Below, piece after piece: positions 10,763 to 23,608 of a stretch of 64,000 bases of DNA. This DNA comes from Galerina marginata. Lineage: Eukaryota; Basidiomycota; Agaricomycetes; Agaricales; Galerinaceae. The stretch's first letter is position 1; every line of letters starts with the position of its first letter. The notes below the pieces were generated by a model, which ran no database searches, was not told the origin of the DNA, and was given only the letters and a program-made list of their open reading frames with translations. The DNA lies in the NCBI GenBank assembly GCA_023014335.1, contig JAECYW010000035.1, positions 186,001 through 250,000 on the forward strand, written 5' to 3'. The position numbers and the translations under genes were made by a program.

Positions 10763-13678
10763 GATTTATCTCTTGGTGCAGGGTTGCTGATTGAGATTTA
10801 GGGGATTTGATGATGGTTACTTCCCCACCACACCATACCTTTATACAAATTGCTTCGTACACGTCCACAAGCCTCGGCTTCCTCTATAAGTTTGCAACTC
10901 AACGAAGGAGACGGAGAGATTACTCTGACACTGAGGTTCAGAACCACAGATTACTTAAGGATGACTCAGCCAAGTTTAGCCAATCCTTCCCGCGAAGTTG
11001 GGTGACGTCTTTCATCGGCACAAGTACCTGTCGGGAACTATAGACGAACTTAAAATAATGGAGGACATACCACGTTTCCGAAAGATAAGTGTCTATGTGA
11101 TGAGAGAAAAAAAATTGGTGCCGACCTTGTCATGTTTGGGCTTCGAACGTTTTCCTATGCATGAATTTCTAGACCTGGGATTCAACGAGCTTGGGCGTAC
11201 ATGACAAGTGGTCTGAGGAGCTGGAGCTTTGGACTAGGCTTTCACCCGTTTTCGTCGCTTAGACGGTTACAAATGCAGCCGAAGCGCAGCTATGGGGGGC
11301 GAGATATTTCTAACCCGCAGGCTGGCTACACCGCTCTCATCATCTACGGATCGTTGATGCACTTGCACTCAACTACCCCTCGGCGTCATGCACGGACACG
11401 AACGGCAGGTTCGGGAATTTTTGGAACTGGTGAATTACTGGGTATCAGAGCTAAAGCTTGGCTAAAGCTACCTCTTGATATCCTGGTGCCTGGCAGTCTA
11501 ATTTCTCAAGGTTTCCTCAAAGCCTTCTGTTGAACACTCGAACTGGCACTCAGAAACACGACAACTGTGTCTGGAAGTCTGAAATACGACGTCTGGTCTG
11601 CCTGTTTCTCACTCTGGCCGATCAACCTTGTAAAATTTGAGGCAATGGCCCACTAGCTTTTGGTCAGCTCAGATTGAATATTCTTCTGGTTATACTAGTA
11701 AACCGGCGACAACTCAGACTTAGACTGTCGTAACACTACACCTCTTTTATTTAAATCCCGTGGAATTTGTTTGAGCATACATTCTGGCTCCAGGAGAAAT
11801 GTTTTATAAATTTATGGGAAACGTCGCTCACATATGGTTCTTCCTGTAATTCGGTTCTCTTTTGACCGAGTGATAAACTGTATGGGTCTGGTGCGCACCT
11901 AGCTTCACGCCAGTCAAGACAGTCGAGATGATGGCGTGCGAAGGTCTGCACGGAAGGAGAAACATAGGAACGGCTGTGCCTTGTAAGGCCGAGTATCGAC
12001 AGACATCCCGCTCTGATAAACTTTGCTGGGACTCGCATTAATTGTTCTCCAGCCTGCCAACCTTATCTGTACTGTTTTTGGTCAACTTTGACGATAAGGA
12101 CCTGGTCGGTGGGCAATGGGCTCTGTCAGCTTCATGAGGGTAAGGAATCTGGCCAAAGTCTGTTATAAATATTAGTCAATTGCCCATGCTTTTGGAAGGT
12201 AGATCTAGATTCTGGATTCCGGAAGTACGGCTAATTTAATTATGTTTATTGGTCCTTGTACCGAGAGCCTCGCAGATATTCAGTAGGTCCGTATAGAGAT
12301 TCTACAGCAATGCGGTGATAAACGGGTAGGACGGGGTCAAACCAAGAAAGTAGCATGTCGTCAGTATAAAATTATCCCCCCATAGATATTGAAGTTACCT
12401 ATTCCGCTTGTACTTTTAAAGATGTAGCCCAGAGAGGCAACTCGGACATAAGCTGTTGCGTACTTTTCGGTGATGTTGACTGCTCATCAGTCGGGCAATA
12501 GTGAAATACACCGGACGTTTAGTGAGTGAATGTATATCTTGATTCCCAATGACATCTCGGGTCATACAAGGAGAGGGGAAATGATTACCGTTTGTCCAGT
12601 GGTTTTGGAGGCTGGTGATTTGACTGCGACGGCCAATCCTTGGATGGGAACGACTCGTGATAAAAGCCAGATGAAAGTTGCATGACTTACGCTGGTCGAA
12701 AGCCGAGGGGATAAACCGCCCATTTGCCTTCTCGTTGCCAATTCCTCGTCATATTTTTCATTCAATGTCATTTTAGGCACTTATTTCCCAATGAATTGGC
12801 TTCCATCAGCGAAATATTTTAAGCACAATGATCTTTTTTTGTTATACTTATACCGAGACCATGCCCTGTGGAGTCCGGGCACAAGACACCGGTCCGAATC
12901 GGAAGGTGACCCTTTGCAAACCGGCGACTCCAAGCAAAAAAAAGGGAGGTTTGGGGAATGTTGTACATCCACTTGACATCCACACCTCGTACTCGAGCTT
13001 CCCCTGATCAAGGGTGACGTTAAATCAAGGTCGAGCAACAGGTTAATCTTGTGGACACTGTTAAGATTGAATATTTTGGTAGGCTACCATATGCCCTCAA
13101 CGTTGCTAATTTTACAGCCGGGTCGCCGGTCTGAGCGCTAAGTGGGAAATGGGCGCCCATCGGCTCCGACCGGCCATATTGCGCAACGAGCTCCGAATCT
13201 AACAGACCCATACAAGTGAGATTGCTTGATGTGCAAATTTCTTCTCTTTACCATCAACAACGACAACCAAGCATCTTCATCAAAATAAAAGCAAAATTTA
13301 TTATCTGATATGAACTTCGGTGCTTATTCTACGAGACAATTTCTCAAGGGCTAATCCACGGGGTTTCCTTTCTTAAAATGCTATCTTGACCCGATATCGG
13401 TGGTTGGATCGGTCCCAAATGAGCGCCAAACGTCCAGGCTTTGACACTGCTACGGTGTACCCGGGACCACCATCATGCTTTGAACCTCAAGGATGCCCAT
13501 GGTGTTGGTAGTCGCATTCCAGGACAATACTTATGGAGATACCCTCATCAACCTAATCATCCCGTACTGACAACGGTGAAAAATGACTTATCCGAATGCC
13601 GGATTTATACCCTCTTGCTCTTAAACCTGCGGTATTTAGGACCCATTGCATCCCCTCCGCCCCAAAACTTCCTTTGCC
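10763..13678. other. Long intergenic region with only weak coding hints
   Basis: About 2.9 kb. Frames at 10998-11204 and 11201-11533 (+) and 12562-13038 (-) have no recognisable family. A possible tiny spliced frame on the minus strand (12519-12771) is listed among the findings. TTTATA around 13602 may belong to the promoter of the next gene. The region may contain decayed genes or transposon relics, but I cannot assign any. Confidence 0.35.
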
Positions 13679-15417
13679 ATGTACTTCAGTTCCACGTCTC
13701 TTCTGCCCCAGAAGCAAAAGAAAAGGTCATGTGGCCCGATCATCATGGGGAAACACGCCCTCAGTCGTTCCAAGCAGTGGACTACCCTCCTCTTTGTTGC
13801 AGTGCTTGTATCCCTTTTCTACACGTCTGAGGTCTCGAACAAGCTCACGGCCTACTACGCATCCACCCTCTCACAGACTCTCACGCCCGCGGATGGCAAT
13901 GTCGATCGGCCACCCAGTTACACGGACCTGCGAGAGTGGGAAGTGAGGCTTCCACAGCATAATCTGGATTTACCTTTCCCAGAGGGCAGAAACGGACGTT
14001 TTGTTTTGTTTTCTAATTCACGAGCACATCCCGTCGGTTGGAATAACAAGTTGAACGATATGTGCGCTAAGTTCAGCCTTTCGTTCTTTTCTTCTTTAAT
14101 ATCTGACGCGCTTTTATTCTATCGTTTCTTTTTTCACCATTTCTTTACTCACATATCGACCTCATTGAACGAAATTTATGGCAAATCGATAGGCTCATGA
14201 ACACATGGCTAGCATATTCTTCGAATCGCGCGTACGTATTCCACGACTTTGTCTGGACAAGATCGCACTACCCATGGTCTACCTCTTCGTATGGTCAAGA
14301 ATGGACTCCCCGGACACCACTGAACGCTCTCATTTCCGGGCCGTCCGCGGGTGGCCCTTGGGAGCAAGGCGACAGTGCTCCACGATCCATCTCCGAGGCG
14401 TGGTTTGACATAGTCTGCCCGAAACCAGAGCGTAGGATTATCCACACGCGAGACGTCAAGTCTGGAGTATATTGGGCGGACGGCAAGGTCATCTTCGAGA
14501 AGTGGCAAAAGCTGCTAAGCGAGGCGCCCGAGAGATGCATCGAGGTTGTTCCGGGTTCCCCTGAAGACGATCCCTTCCCGGAGACGTTTGATATCTGGTT
14601 TTGGAGCACTGAAAGAAGCATTTCATTATGGGACGAATTCAAGGTCTCGCCCGTGTCGCGACTCTTGGGAACTTCCGGAATTGTTCAGTCGGCGATCGAC
14701 GATAACCGACGGCTGTTCCACTCAAATGGTCAATCTACGTCGAAAGACCCCTTCGACAACGTGCTTTCTATCCATGTGCGCCGCGGTGACTTTAAGGAAG
14801 CCTGTCTCGAACACGCCGCGGAAAACTCGACATTTTATAACTGGAACCTTTTGTCTTTCCTTCCTGACAAATTTTATCCACCGGCAGCAACACCAGGCAT
14901 TATCATCCCGAAAGGCAGAAATACTCCCGACAACGAGGCCATCTTTCTCGCGCGGTGTCTTCCTTCCGCGGCTTCCATCACCCACAAAGTCCAGATGGCA
15001 AGAGAAGCATATCTCCAAGCGTCACCAATGCCTGCTGGAGGGTCGTTGAAGCCAAACAGACTCTTGAGGTCAAAAAGACCTCTGGACGTGCTGTATATCA
15101 TGTCTAATGACCGCACGGTGTGGCTAGACAACCTCAAGGATGCTCTCAGGAATGATGGTTGGGACCGGATCGTAACCAGCAGAGACTTGAAACTGAATTC
15201 CGAGCAGAAGGACGTGAGTGTGGCGGTCGACATGGATATTGGGAGACGATCGGCTGTGTTTATCGGGAATGGGGTGAGTAATTTTGCCAATGGGCTATAT
15301 ATGACGCGTGAGGTATTGATGAGGTCCTCCCTCTACCAGTGGTCCTCTTTTACGAGCAATGTTGTGCATCGTAGGTTGGTTGACGGGAAGGAGCCCATCA
15401 GCATCCGCTTTTGGTGA
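13679..15417 (+). CDS. O-fucosyltransferase-like type II membrane protein, copy 1
   Basis: Three exons (13679-14061, 14193-15273, 15340-15417) encode about 513 residues; a second in-frame ATG at 13745 (MGKHALS) would give about 491 and is equally plausible. A single hydrophobic segment (LLFVAVLVSLFYT) near the N-terminus suggests a Golgi/ER type II anchor. The lumenal part has LPQHNLDLPFPEG, then NRAYVFHDFVW, and near residue 300 the motif SIHVRRGDF. H-x-R-R-G-D is the donor-binding motif of GDP-fucose-dependent transferases (GT23/GT65/GT68 fold). The C-terminal exon encodes WSSFTSN, directly after GNG. The acceptor is unknown. A paralogue with the same intron positions lies at 55.7-57.3 kb on the other strand. 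The gene converges with the CLASP gene. Confidence 0.8.
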
Positions 15418-15694
15418 CGACATCATAGAATCATCATAGAAAATATTGCATATGTAGAGCCTACAATAACCAACCCGACGCTTAATACTGCCATTTTCAA
15501 GTTTTTTTTTTGCAGATGCAAACTGTATGAATTTAATATGTATGTAAACAAAACGAGACTTACATAAAACCAACAATGAAACAAGCATACTAAACTAAAT
15601 GACCTAAGGTAAGTACTGGAGGAAAACAACACGACGATCTACTTAAGTGGGAAGTGGATGGATAGTCCACCCACCAACGCCGATATCCGTCGTC

Positions 15695-18391
15695 TTAGCT
15701 CCTGTTGAGCTCTACAAATGCCAACCGTCCATCGTCCAAGCCGGGTAAGCCAGGCGCCATATAAATCTTATTGTACTCGCTGAGCTGCACGACGCCAATA
15801 TCACCACGGACGAGCTCTTCGTCCTTCTTTATCTTCTCGACCGCGAAGCCATCGAACATACCATTGTGGCCAGGTACGTGCAGCGCATGGTTGAATGATT
15901 GCATGGGCCCTTTGAGGTGCGGCGCGTGGGTTGCATGGCTGTAAGGCGTTCCTTCACCAGTAACATTGGGTAGATAGTTGTCGGCGGGCGAGAGAGGTGT
16001 AATTGGTGAATAGTCGTATTTGAACCCGCGTTCGATCGAAGAGAGTAAAGCGGATATAGGGGTCTTGGAAGCCATGACGTTTTTGGAGGGAGGAGGCATT
16101 AGGCATTGTTGGGGTGTATGAGGGTCGTCGTTTGCGAGATCCTCGTCATTGTCATCGACAACTTCCTGTGCGGCTTGAATATTAGGGACGAAAACTGTTT
16201 CTCCTTCTGTGGTTGTTGTTATAGGAGTGGCAAATCCAACAGTTCTGACTGCTGCTTCGACTTGTTCATCCTGGTGAACGGTCTGTTCGTTGTCTTCCTC
16301 CTCGAGTTCGGTAGTTTCGTTCACGGGCACAAAAACAACTGGCGCCATGGATGCATTGGCTTGAAATGCAGGATGGTCAGAGTTCTGGCCAAGGTCGACT
16401 TGCTCATTTTGATCTTCGTTTTCGTTCTGTTGTGCAACTTCCACACTGGCCTCAGGAGCAGCCTCCTCAGGCGTAGGCGACGGGGGCAAGGCAATCATCG
16501 CCGGAGTGACAGGCTTCTTTTTCGGTGGCCCAGCGGCAGCAGCATTCTTGGAAGTAGGAGCGAACTTGGTAGACGGTTTCCTGACCACGGCCTTCGCAGT
16601 CTGTACTTTTTGAGAGGCACTGGAAGCAGGTAGAGGTTTCGCAGCTGTTACAGTAGATCTTCCCCAGAGTGGTTTGGCTTTTGCCACTGGCAATAGCTTA
16701 GTGCTTGTAGCAGCACCAGAGCTACTGGTTGCAGCTGCGGCTGCTGCCGCCTTCGCCGTCGTGCTACTGGTGCTTGCAGCAGCACCAGAACCTGTCCCGG
16801 CCTTCGGTACCGAGGTTGAGGACTTCGGTCTCGTCACCGCGACGGGATTCGTAGCCGTGACACGATCCTTCATGGAAGAGGAAAGGGTCGAAACTGTTCT
16901 CTTTTTTACGGGGGCAGGAGGAACAATGGCAGGGCGACCTGTGTTAGAAGCCGTGGACACCGCATTGTCGACTCTTGAAGCGGGTCTTTTGGCTCCTTCT
17001 GCGTCTTTCTTGGGTGCTGGAGGCGGAGGTGGTGGCATGGGTATCCGTCGAGGTCCTGTGGAAGGAAGGGGCTGCGAACTTGGTCCAGCTGCGGCTCCTG
17101 TATCCGGTCTTGAATTGAGTTGCATGCGATGCGGCACTCCAGAGGTGGGAGCTGCACCTACACCGGCCGTTCCGGTTGTAGAGCGGGAAATAATACTGGG
17201 CTTTGAACGTAAAGGCGGCAAAGGCTTATCTTGCGTTGTTGTAGGCCTGCTTGCCCCGGCGTTAGTGGATCTTTGCGGGTTTGATTTTTGGGTGTCTGCC
17301 ATTACCCTGGATGGCTGGACAGGGCGTACAGGAACGTATGGTGCAGCTACGGAGGTGGTAGGTTCTTTCCTGGTGACTCTGGTCAAAATTGGCGGTTGGT
17401 TGCGCATTTGGCTTCCGGTTGCACTGGTAGAAACGGAAACGGTAGAGGAAGAGGCGGTCCTAGAGTGACCAGGTTTGATTGCGTTAGTGGTTGAAGAGGA
17501 AACAGGGGCAGAAGGTTTGATCTCGGCCTTGAGGTTTGTATTCGCCCGAAGGTTTGAACTTGATTTTTGGGTCGTGATAGTTGTTGTTTTGATATCAAGG
17601 TATTTCTTAGTGGTAGGACTGAGCGGAGCGGTGAAGCTGTTGAAAGTCAGACAAATTCTACACTATGACAATTCAAGTGCTATCAACGTACTTTTGGACC
17701 CTAGAGGGCAGTAGGATCTTATAGCTTTCGAAGATCTTCCTACTAAGCTTCCTGACATCTGCATTGTTATCTCGGGCAGACACACGAATTATGCTCTCGA
17801 CTTCGGTTGTTCGAGCTTCCTTCTCCAGATCCGGCGGATTACATGAGTTAAGGCATGCCAAGGTCCCCTCGGCGATGACGACCTTCATGGTAGCTGACTT
17901 GTCCTTGATATTTTGCAGGAAGTAGGAAAGAACGGAAGCCAACTGGGTGACCTCGATGATAGTAAGAATTGTACTCTTGGCACGATTGATGATGACTTTG
18001 TTAGTGCGGGCGCACTGAGTGAGAAGTGCTGGCAAGAACAAAGGGAGTAACTGCTCGAAATCTCTGCCCATAGCCGTCCCCAATGCAGCCATTAGGTCCA
18101 TGGGGACCATGCAAAGCCTCGTCCGTTCCGAGTTCATGGCACTAATGATCGGTCTGTGCGAGGTCTTAATTATGTTGACCAGCTCCACTGGAGACGCGTC
18201 GTATGCCCCGTTTTCACATAACTTGATCATAGATTGTAGAGACTTCGCAATTTTCTCCCAACTGTCCTCTGTCTCCTCAAGAATCAAGTTGGGTCGGAGG
18301 CTATCGAGTTCGTATTTGACATCTACAGGCTGTACATTGTCAGAATATCTACACGAGGTATAGGAACCACGAAAACTGTGCTCACCGGCAT
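15695..18391 (-). CDS. CLASP-family microtubule-associated protein
   Basis: Three coding exons (18386-18391, 17692-18329, 15695-17636) give about 861 residues. The first coding exon is only six bases, ATG CCG; the frame requires its acceptor at CAG just before CCTGTAGATG. Residues 5-215 form an all-helical CLASP_N/TOG-like domain, with hallmark stretches such as SWEKIAKSLQSM and RPIISAMNSERTRL. It is followed by a long low-complexity Ser/Pro/Ala/Lys-rich basic linker, typical of microtubule-binding regions, an acidic Glu/Gln segment, and a conserved-looking C-terminus (SKTPISALLSSIERGFKYDY). CLASPs stabilise microtubule plus ends at kinetochores and the cortex. Only one TOG-type domain is visible, fewer than in animal CLASPs. 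Confidence 0.8.
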
Positions 18392-18661
18392 TATCGTTCA
18401 AAGTTGCCTTATATTATTTCCCGCAGTTACACTGAGAGGAAATCGTTTGGCAGGCGGGCGGTGAAGATGAGTGCAGGAGGCAAGGACTTGGAACTCAAGA
18501 AGGTTGAACTTCCAAAATGAATTGACCGTGTCATGTGACCGTGCCACTGACGCGGACCGCGTCAACCGGCGATGAATTGCCAGAAAAGTCAGGATACACC
18601 TTCCACCAACCTTCCACTGCAAATTGTGCAATATAGATGATTGTGCAAGAGGCTAGCTGCG

Positions 18662-20893
18662 TTAATTACATCGACTAGTTATCAGGTATGACAACTTGTT
18701 TTCAACGTTGGGACTTTCCACCCTAATCTCTTCCGTCGAAAACTTTACGTAGATGAAATATTCGCCAGGAGAAAAAACGTCGTTTATTTCAATCCGCGTT
18801 TTGTTGGTAAACTCGGACAGGACTTTATCGTCCTTTGTCCAGTAAATTGTATAGCTTTCCATGGGCGTGATGGGTGACTTGCGCAGGTGTGCTAGAGGAA
18901 GCAGGTCCAGTTCCAGCACCTTTACTGAAGGCCTTGATGACAATAAACTGTGCTCGCAGCTCTCGTTGATGTTGTCGACAAAGGAGATGTCCCGTAGAAG
19001 ACTGAGCCAAAGTGTTTCCAGGCAGACTTTGCAGAAACTGGGAGTCGTTACAGAGCGCATAAGGCAGTCTTCATTGGTTGGGCGAAAGCTGGTCTCATTG
19101 ACGTCAGAGTACCTTCATTCGGCTGACATTAGTGGATAGGAACATCACTTAGAAATGATAAAGACAAACGTCGGATAGAGACTGTAAAATCCAGGCTCTG
19201 AAATAAATCTGTACCCCTTCAGCAATAAACGAGAAATTTATTTGTACAAGGACTCACTCATCTTCATTACCGTATTCCAGAATCTCAGCACTGCATAGCT
19301 GAGAAGAGCCTTCATTTTTCCCATTGAGGAGACTAAACTCCAGTTCATGCTTTCCAGGCTTCAAATTGTTGGGCGAGTAGAAGTCGTAAAACCAGCGATC
19401 CATCCCTATTTCGGTTCTTGGCACCCATCCAAGGTCCACGCCATCCAGAGTGACACGCAAATCTTCCTTCTTAGGGATACCAGCTAGCGAGAACTGCAAT
19501 GCATATCGTGAATACGCTCCAGAAGACGTAAATTCAATGGACCACGGAGTAGTTGTGTTGAGCAGTGTCCAAGGATATGTCTGCATCACCATCACCGACT
19601 TTTCTATCTGTGGACTACCGATCTCGTTAACTCGAGAAGGGTCAGAAAGCCAATGTTTCCAAGGAAACGATTTAGAATCGTTGGCAGCATTTCGTCCGAA
19701 GTATGCATAGCCGCCGTCATATTCCTCGCCTACATCGAGAATTGAGTGTCCAAGTTCATGCCGTAGCACAAGAGGTCCATTGAGGATAGATGCTGTGATC
19801 ACTCTAAAGAGTATATTAATTTCAAGTTCGGAGAAATAATGGCATTTCGAGCTGACGTGAAGTCCCCGCCAAGGCCTGTAATGCAGAGAAACATTATTCC
19901 AGTACGTAATAACAAAGCCGCTGTGCGCTTACCACCATACAGAGGGTCATTTCCTTGAATGACCAAACATAAGCAATGAACAAGGAACTAATTGGTATAG
20001 AAAATACCCAACAAGATCGGAAAATCGCACTGTTCGCCTAGCGAATCACAAGCGGCTCGTCCGACATCCTCATGGGCGTAATATACACCTCGGAGTTCAC
20101 TCCCAACCCTATAGAGTCCAAAAGGTGTTCTGCGGTTCAAGAATATCAGCCAAAATGCCCGGAAGTCTATATGAAAGAGGATCACTACTCTTTTGGACCA
20201 TCAATACCAATACCACTCTGTGGGAAAACGGCGTTGTTTTAGAAAAGACTTTTTCAGGTGATTGTTGAAGCTGACCTCTTGACTTGGAGAAAATGCGGCC
20301 CAAAAGTTCAAGAGAGGTTGGACAGTGTTGAACGTCTGGTTTTTAGATACGTCTTCTGCTAGCCGTAGAGCATCGTCAATAAACTTCTGGCGCTCCTTTG
20401 GTATGTCTTCAAATGCCCTAAGAATAAAAGAGTCGAGTCAAGCAAGGAGCTACTTACAGCCGTCCGAGAAAAACACCAAATCCACCCTATTCGTAGAAGG
20501 TCCCGATATTATGAGTGGTATCATCTCAAGGGGAGGAGGTGGAGTCAGCAGAGTATCAGAACCTCCTTTCGATGCAGAATGAAGAGCGAAGTCTGCTTGT
20601 GAACCATATTCTTCCGATTGGACGACTCGCAAACCCCTTGGGAGGTTGGTCGCGTGGAGGCGAGATAAGCTCGTTCCATATTTTCCAGCACGGTGGAACC
20701 CAGAGCGATGTGGAACCCAACCGAGAAGATTATCGCTCTGCGCGAAGGTCCCTTAAAGAAAGGAGGGTTTCATGTCAGCCACCAGCTCTGACCGTCTCCG
20801 ACACGGTGATCTTCGCGTGGTCAACGAAAGGAAGCATTTCCACTTACCAAGAACCTGAAGAAGCCCAAATACCACCAACCGAAGCGAAATCAT
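18662..20893 (-). CDS. Secreted peptidase M64 (IgA-peptidase-like metalloprotease)
   Basis: A multi-exon minus-strand gene of roughly 600 codons. The start MISLRLVVFGLLQVLG is a signal peptide. Then come an N-terminal beta-rich part, VFFSDGC, FWAAFSPS, a short-exon region (ILLGNDPLYGGLGGDF) and the zinc site LRHELGHSILDVGEEYDGG: HExxH plus a downstream Glu pair, diagnostic of family M64. After it come NPA-independent beta strands (WYPW-like QTYPWTLL, GVDLGW) and CLMR, which often closes the M64 domain, then a C-terminal extension unlike any family I recognise. The introns were placed by frame; one donor (GTAGCT near 20450) is only usable two bases after a tempting GTAAGT, which would break the frame. 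The likely location is extracellular or cell wall; the substrate is unknown. Confidence 0.85.
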
Positions 20894-21173
20894 CAGAGAT
20901 GTAGATTAATTATATGTCGTTTGAGATATGGAACGCGGAAAGTAACCAAGGTCAAGGTCAAGACGCCTGAAGTTTGAACCCAAGCGGCCCGGGGTCTCTG
21001 CCTAACGTAGCGGCGTAGCCGGCTGCAATGCAAAATTGAAAATTATATTGAACAAGAAGTTTAATATACGATAATAGTAAGGAGAGTGACTTGACTAATG
21101 TTGGTAACAAAAGAGAAAAGAGTGAAGAGAGTGGCTGTCGAACAGCACAAAACACTCAACCCGTAGTCAATTC

Positions 21174-22503
21174 CTAACGAATGCGGTACGGCCGTTCGGG
21201 TCCTGTGATAAGATTATGGCTCACATACCCGGGCTTCATGGACGCAGAAAATTCGTCAAGGCCCGTAGTAATGTAGTCAACACTCGCCTTGACAGTCTTG
21301 AAGTAAGGCGGACATTGTGGAAGAACCGCGCGGTCACATGGAATGCCTTTCGCGGCATTCACGAGGTGTCCCGTAAACTCCTTCATCTCGGCGTCGGGGT
21401 CATCGGATTCTCTCCAAAGCTGCATCCCAGCTTGGAAGATAATGTGGCGCACAGCAACGAGGTGTTCGATGACGGAGGTGTTCTGGAATAGGACCCGAAC
21501 ACACCCTATCGTGTCTGTACGGCTAATGAAGTGGGCCTTGTACAAGCACCCGATGAAGTTGCAATGCGCAAGAGAAGAGAGAACGAATTGGGTTTGATTG
21601 GGGGTGGGAAACCGCACTTGAATTATGGCCTTATGGCTGTCCTCCTGTAGGGTTCATCAGCTCACTGTGCCGTAAGAAAAAGGGAATACTCACAATATTC
21701 CAGCAATGCAAGAAAGTGCCAATTGCCGCATTCCTTAAATTTGTCGAAAATTTCTCGCCAAGACCGTCATTGGGGCGGAGGGTGGAAAAGGTCTGGCGTA
21801 CGATTGTCGCAAACTTTGCAAAGTGGTCGTGGATGTTGAGGGTGCTTCTATCAGAGGCGCCCCAGACAAAGGCGCGTGCAAGGTCCAACATTTCATCATC
21901 GGTCCACGATCCTCCAAAATTAACAATGGCTCTGGCTCCGAATACCATAACCTCGTGGTCTCTGGACTTGGCAGCGTTCTCGAAGGCGTCTGTCCATGCC
22001 TTCCTAGAATTTACCCGAGGAGGAAGGTGGTTCAGAGGGCGGGGCGGCGGTCCTAATTCAGTCTGCTCCTTTGAACTGGGTGGTTCACCCTGTTGAGCAC
22101 CTTGAGACTGAGCTTCCGGAGGGCTAAAGTCCACAAACGGCAGTTGATATCGCGCATAATTTCGACGGTGCTGGCTAATCTCGTTCGCCAGTAGGAAGGG
22201 TTTGGCTTTAGAGCCTAATTTACTTATTCCATCAAAGGAGGGAAAGTCCACAAAATGCTTCAGACCATAGCCTTGTTCATGAGAGAGCGTGGCACCAGAG
22301 CTGAGTGTGGAAGACGGAGAGGGGTTGGTGCTGTTGCTGCTGGGGGTACATGTTCCAGATGGGGCGACTTGTGTATCAAGATGGTAAGGGTACCTCGCGT
22401 CATAATAAGGCTGAGTCGGCTTTGGAGTTTCGATAGTTGGAGTATTGTTGGGTCTCTCGAATTGTGCATTAAGCCGAGCCAAGACTGCGTCAACAGAAGG
22501 CAT
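21174..22503 (-). CDS. Uncharacterised protein, paralogue pair member A
   Basis: Two exons (21694-22503, 21174-21644) give about 426 residues; the acceptor could instead lie 15 bases further in. The first 100 residues are Pro/Ser/Thr-rich and probably disordered. The rest is helical, with a segment of WTDAFENAAKSRDHEVMVFG type and a block ending FLHCWN, just before the intron. The second exon carries LAHCNFIGCLYK and FQNTSVIEHLVAVRHI. The pattern of amphipathic helices suggests an ARM/MIF4G-like fold, but this is inference. No signal peptide, membrane segment or catalytic motif is visible. It is the smaller neighbour of the gene at 23.6-25.3 kb and shares its intron position and helix pattern. 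I do not recognise the family. Confidence 0.65.
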
Positions 22504-23608
22504 ACTGGCGGTATGGGTGATTGGTGGGGTGGAAGGAGGGTTGAGAGAAAGGGTCTGGGAGGAGTTCTGCACAATTTGGAGAGTCAAAGAGAGCCAGAAA
22601 GGTAGACGAAGAACATACGGTATTTAAGAGATTAGACAGTGGCCCTCAAGCCAAAGCGACAATATCTTCGAGCCACTAGATTGGAGGTGGCAGTGGAGGT
22701 GACGAGGTTGGCAGAATAAGTGAAACAATATTCGGACAATGCGTGCAGGTATGGGCCATAGAACAGGTGGGGTTGGAAGTGTCGCGAGGCGAAGGCTTAG
22801 CCAAAGCGAGATTCTTCAAGGCCAGACGGTACCCCTTGGCCCAACGCCGAGTGGCTTGTTAAGTAGGAGGAATAGAACAACAAAGGAGCTTTGTTGTTCT
22901 ATTGTTGGCAACGACAAAACAAAGCTTTGCCACTCAACTGTGCCCCGTCACAGTACACTTAGACGAGTACAAGTCGACCAGTCCCGAGCAGTGTTGACCC
23001 CCAAATGTTTGAGACCACAGGTGAGTATGATGAGTGGTCGGACGCGTCGAAGACTGATTCCAGGATTCAACGGCTGAACGAAAGGACAAAGCGCATTTCC
23101 ACGTGCGGTACGATGCGCTTGCCTGTGAACTCGTCGGAGTACAATTGAGCACGAGGGCCTATCCTTGAGGTCGGAAAGAGCTGAGCAAGAACAGAAGGTA
23201 ATTTTGCCTCGAGGCTCATCCTGTGTGATTTCGTAATATTTGCGGAGAAAAGACAGGAAGGGATCATTCCCACATCACCGCGTCCTACCCTGGCGATCCA
23301 GGGCCGTGCAACACGTCCAAAATGTTCTAAGTGAAAAATAGCGACGTTGACATTCCTTTGAGGTCGAGGAGGGGCATTACTTTCTGCTAACGAATTTGAA
23401 GGTGGAAGGAAAGAGAGCACGAGGCTGCCTTCGAGATCACGGGGTGCCCAGACGCGAGACAAAGTCGACTGGTTGGTGGGGCCAAAACCAGAGTATATGG
23501 CTGGCTTGCAAATGCTGGTATATTCACAGACAGGGTATATAGGTAGGGTATACAGGTACGTCGCAATCGTAATAGAGTAGAGGCGTAATAGAAGCGTTAG
23601 CTCGCTTT
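22504..23608. other. Spacer between the two unknown paralogues
   Basis: About 1.1 kb with a perfect 15 bp hairpin (separate entry). Frames at 22739-23077 (+) and 23067-23681 (-) overlap and show no family features; the latter only runs into the end of the next gene. Confidence 0.35.
22871..22903. repeat. Perfect 15 bp inverted repeat with 3 nt loop
   Basis: The arm AATAGAACAACAAAG at 22871-22885 is exactly repeated as its reverse complement at 22889-22903, around the loop GAG. The arms stop matching one base outside. It lies roughly 370 bp upstream of the start codon of member A. It could be a cruciform or RNA hairpin, or a footprint of a small element. Confidence 0.85.

Noticed and set aside
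10998..11533. Two overlapping plus-strand frames that look partly protein-like
   Set aside because: No start context, no family similarity I can name, and no splice solution linking them; left as a gap note.
12840..12960. tRNA-like or SINE-like stretch
   Set aside because: Some GC-rich paired segments are present, but no cloverleaf with anticodon and T-arm could be drawn.
16674..17468. 264-residue plus-strand open frame
   Set aside because: It is antisense to the low-complexity Ser/Pro/Ala linker of the CLASP gene, rich in Val/Gly/Leu by complementarity, with no family features.
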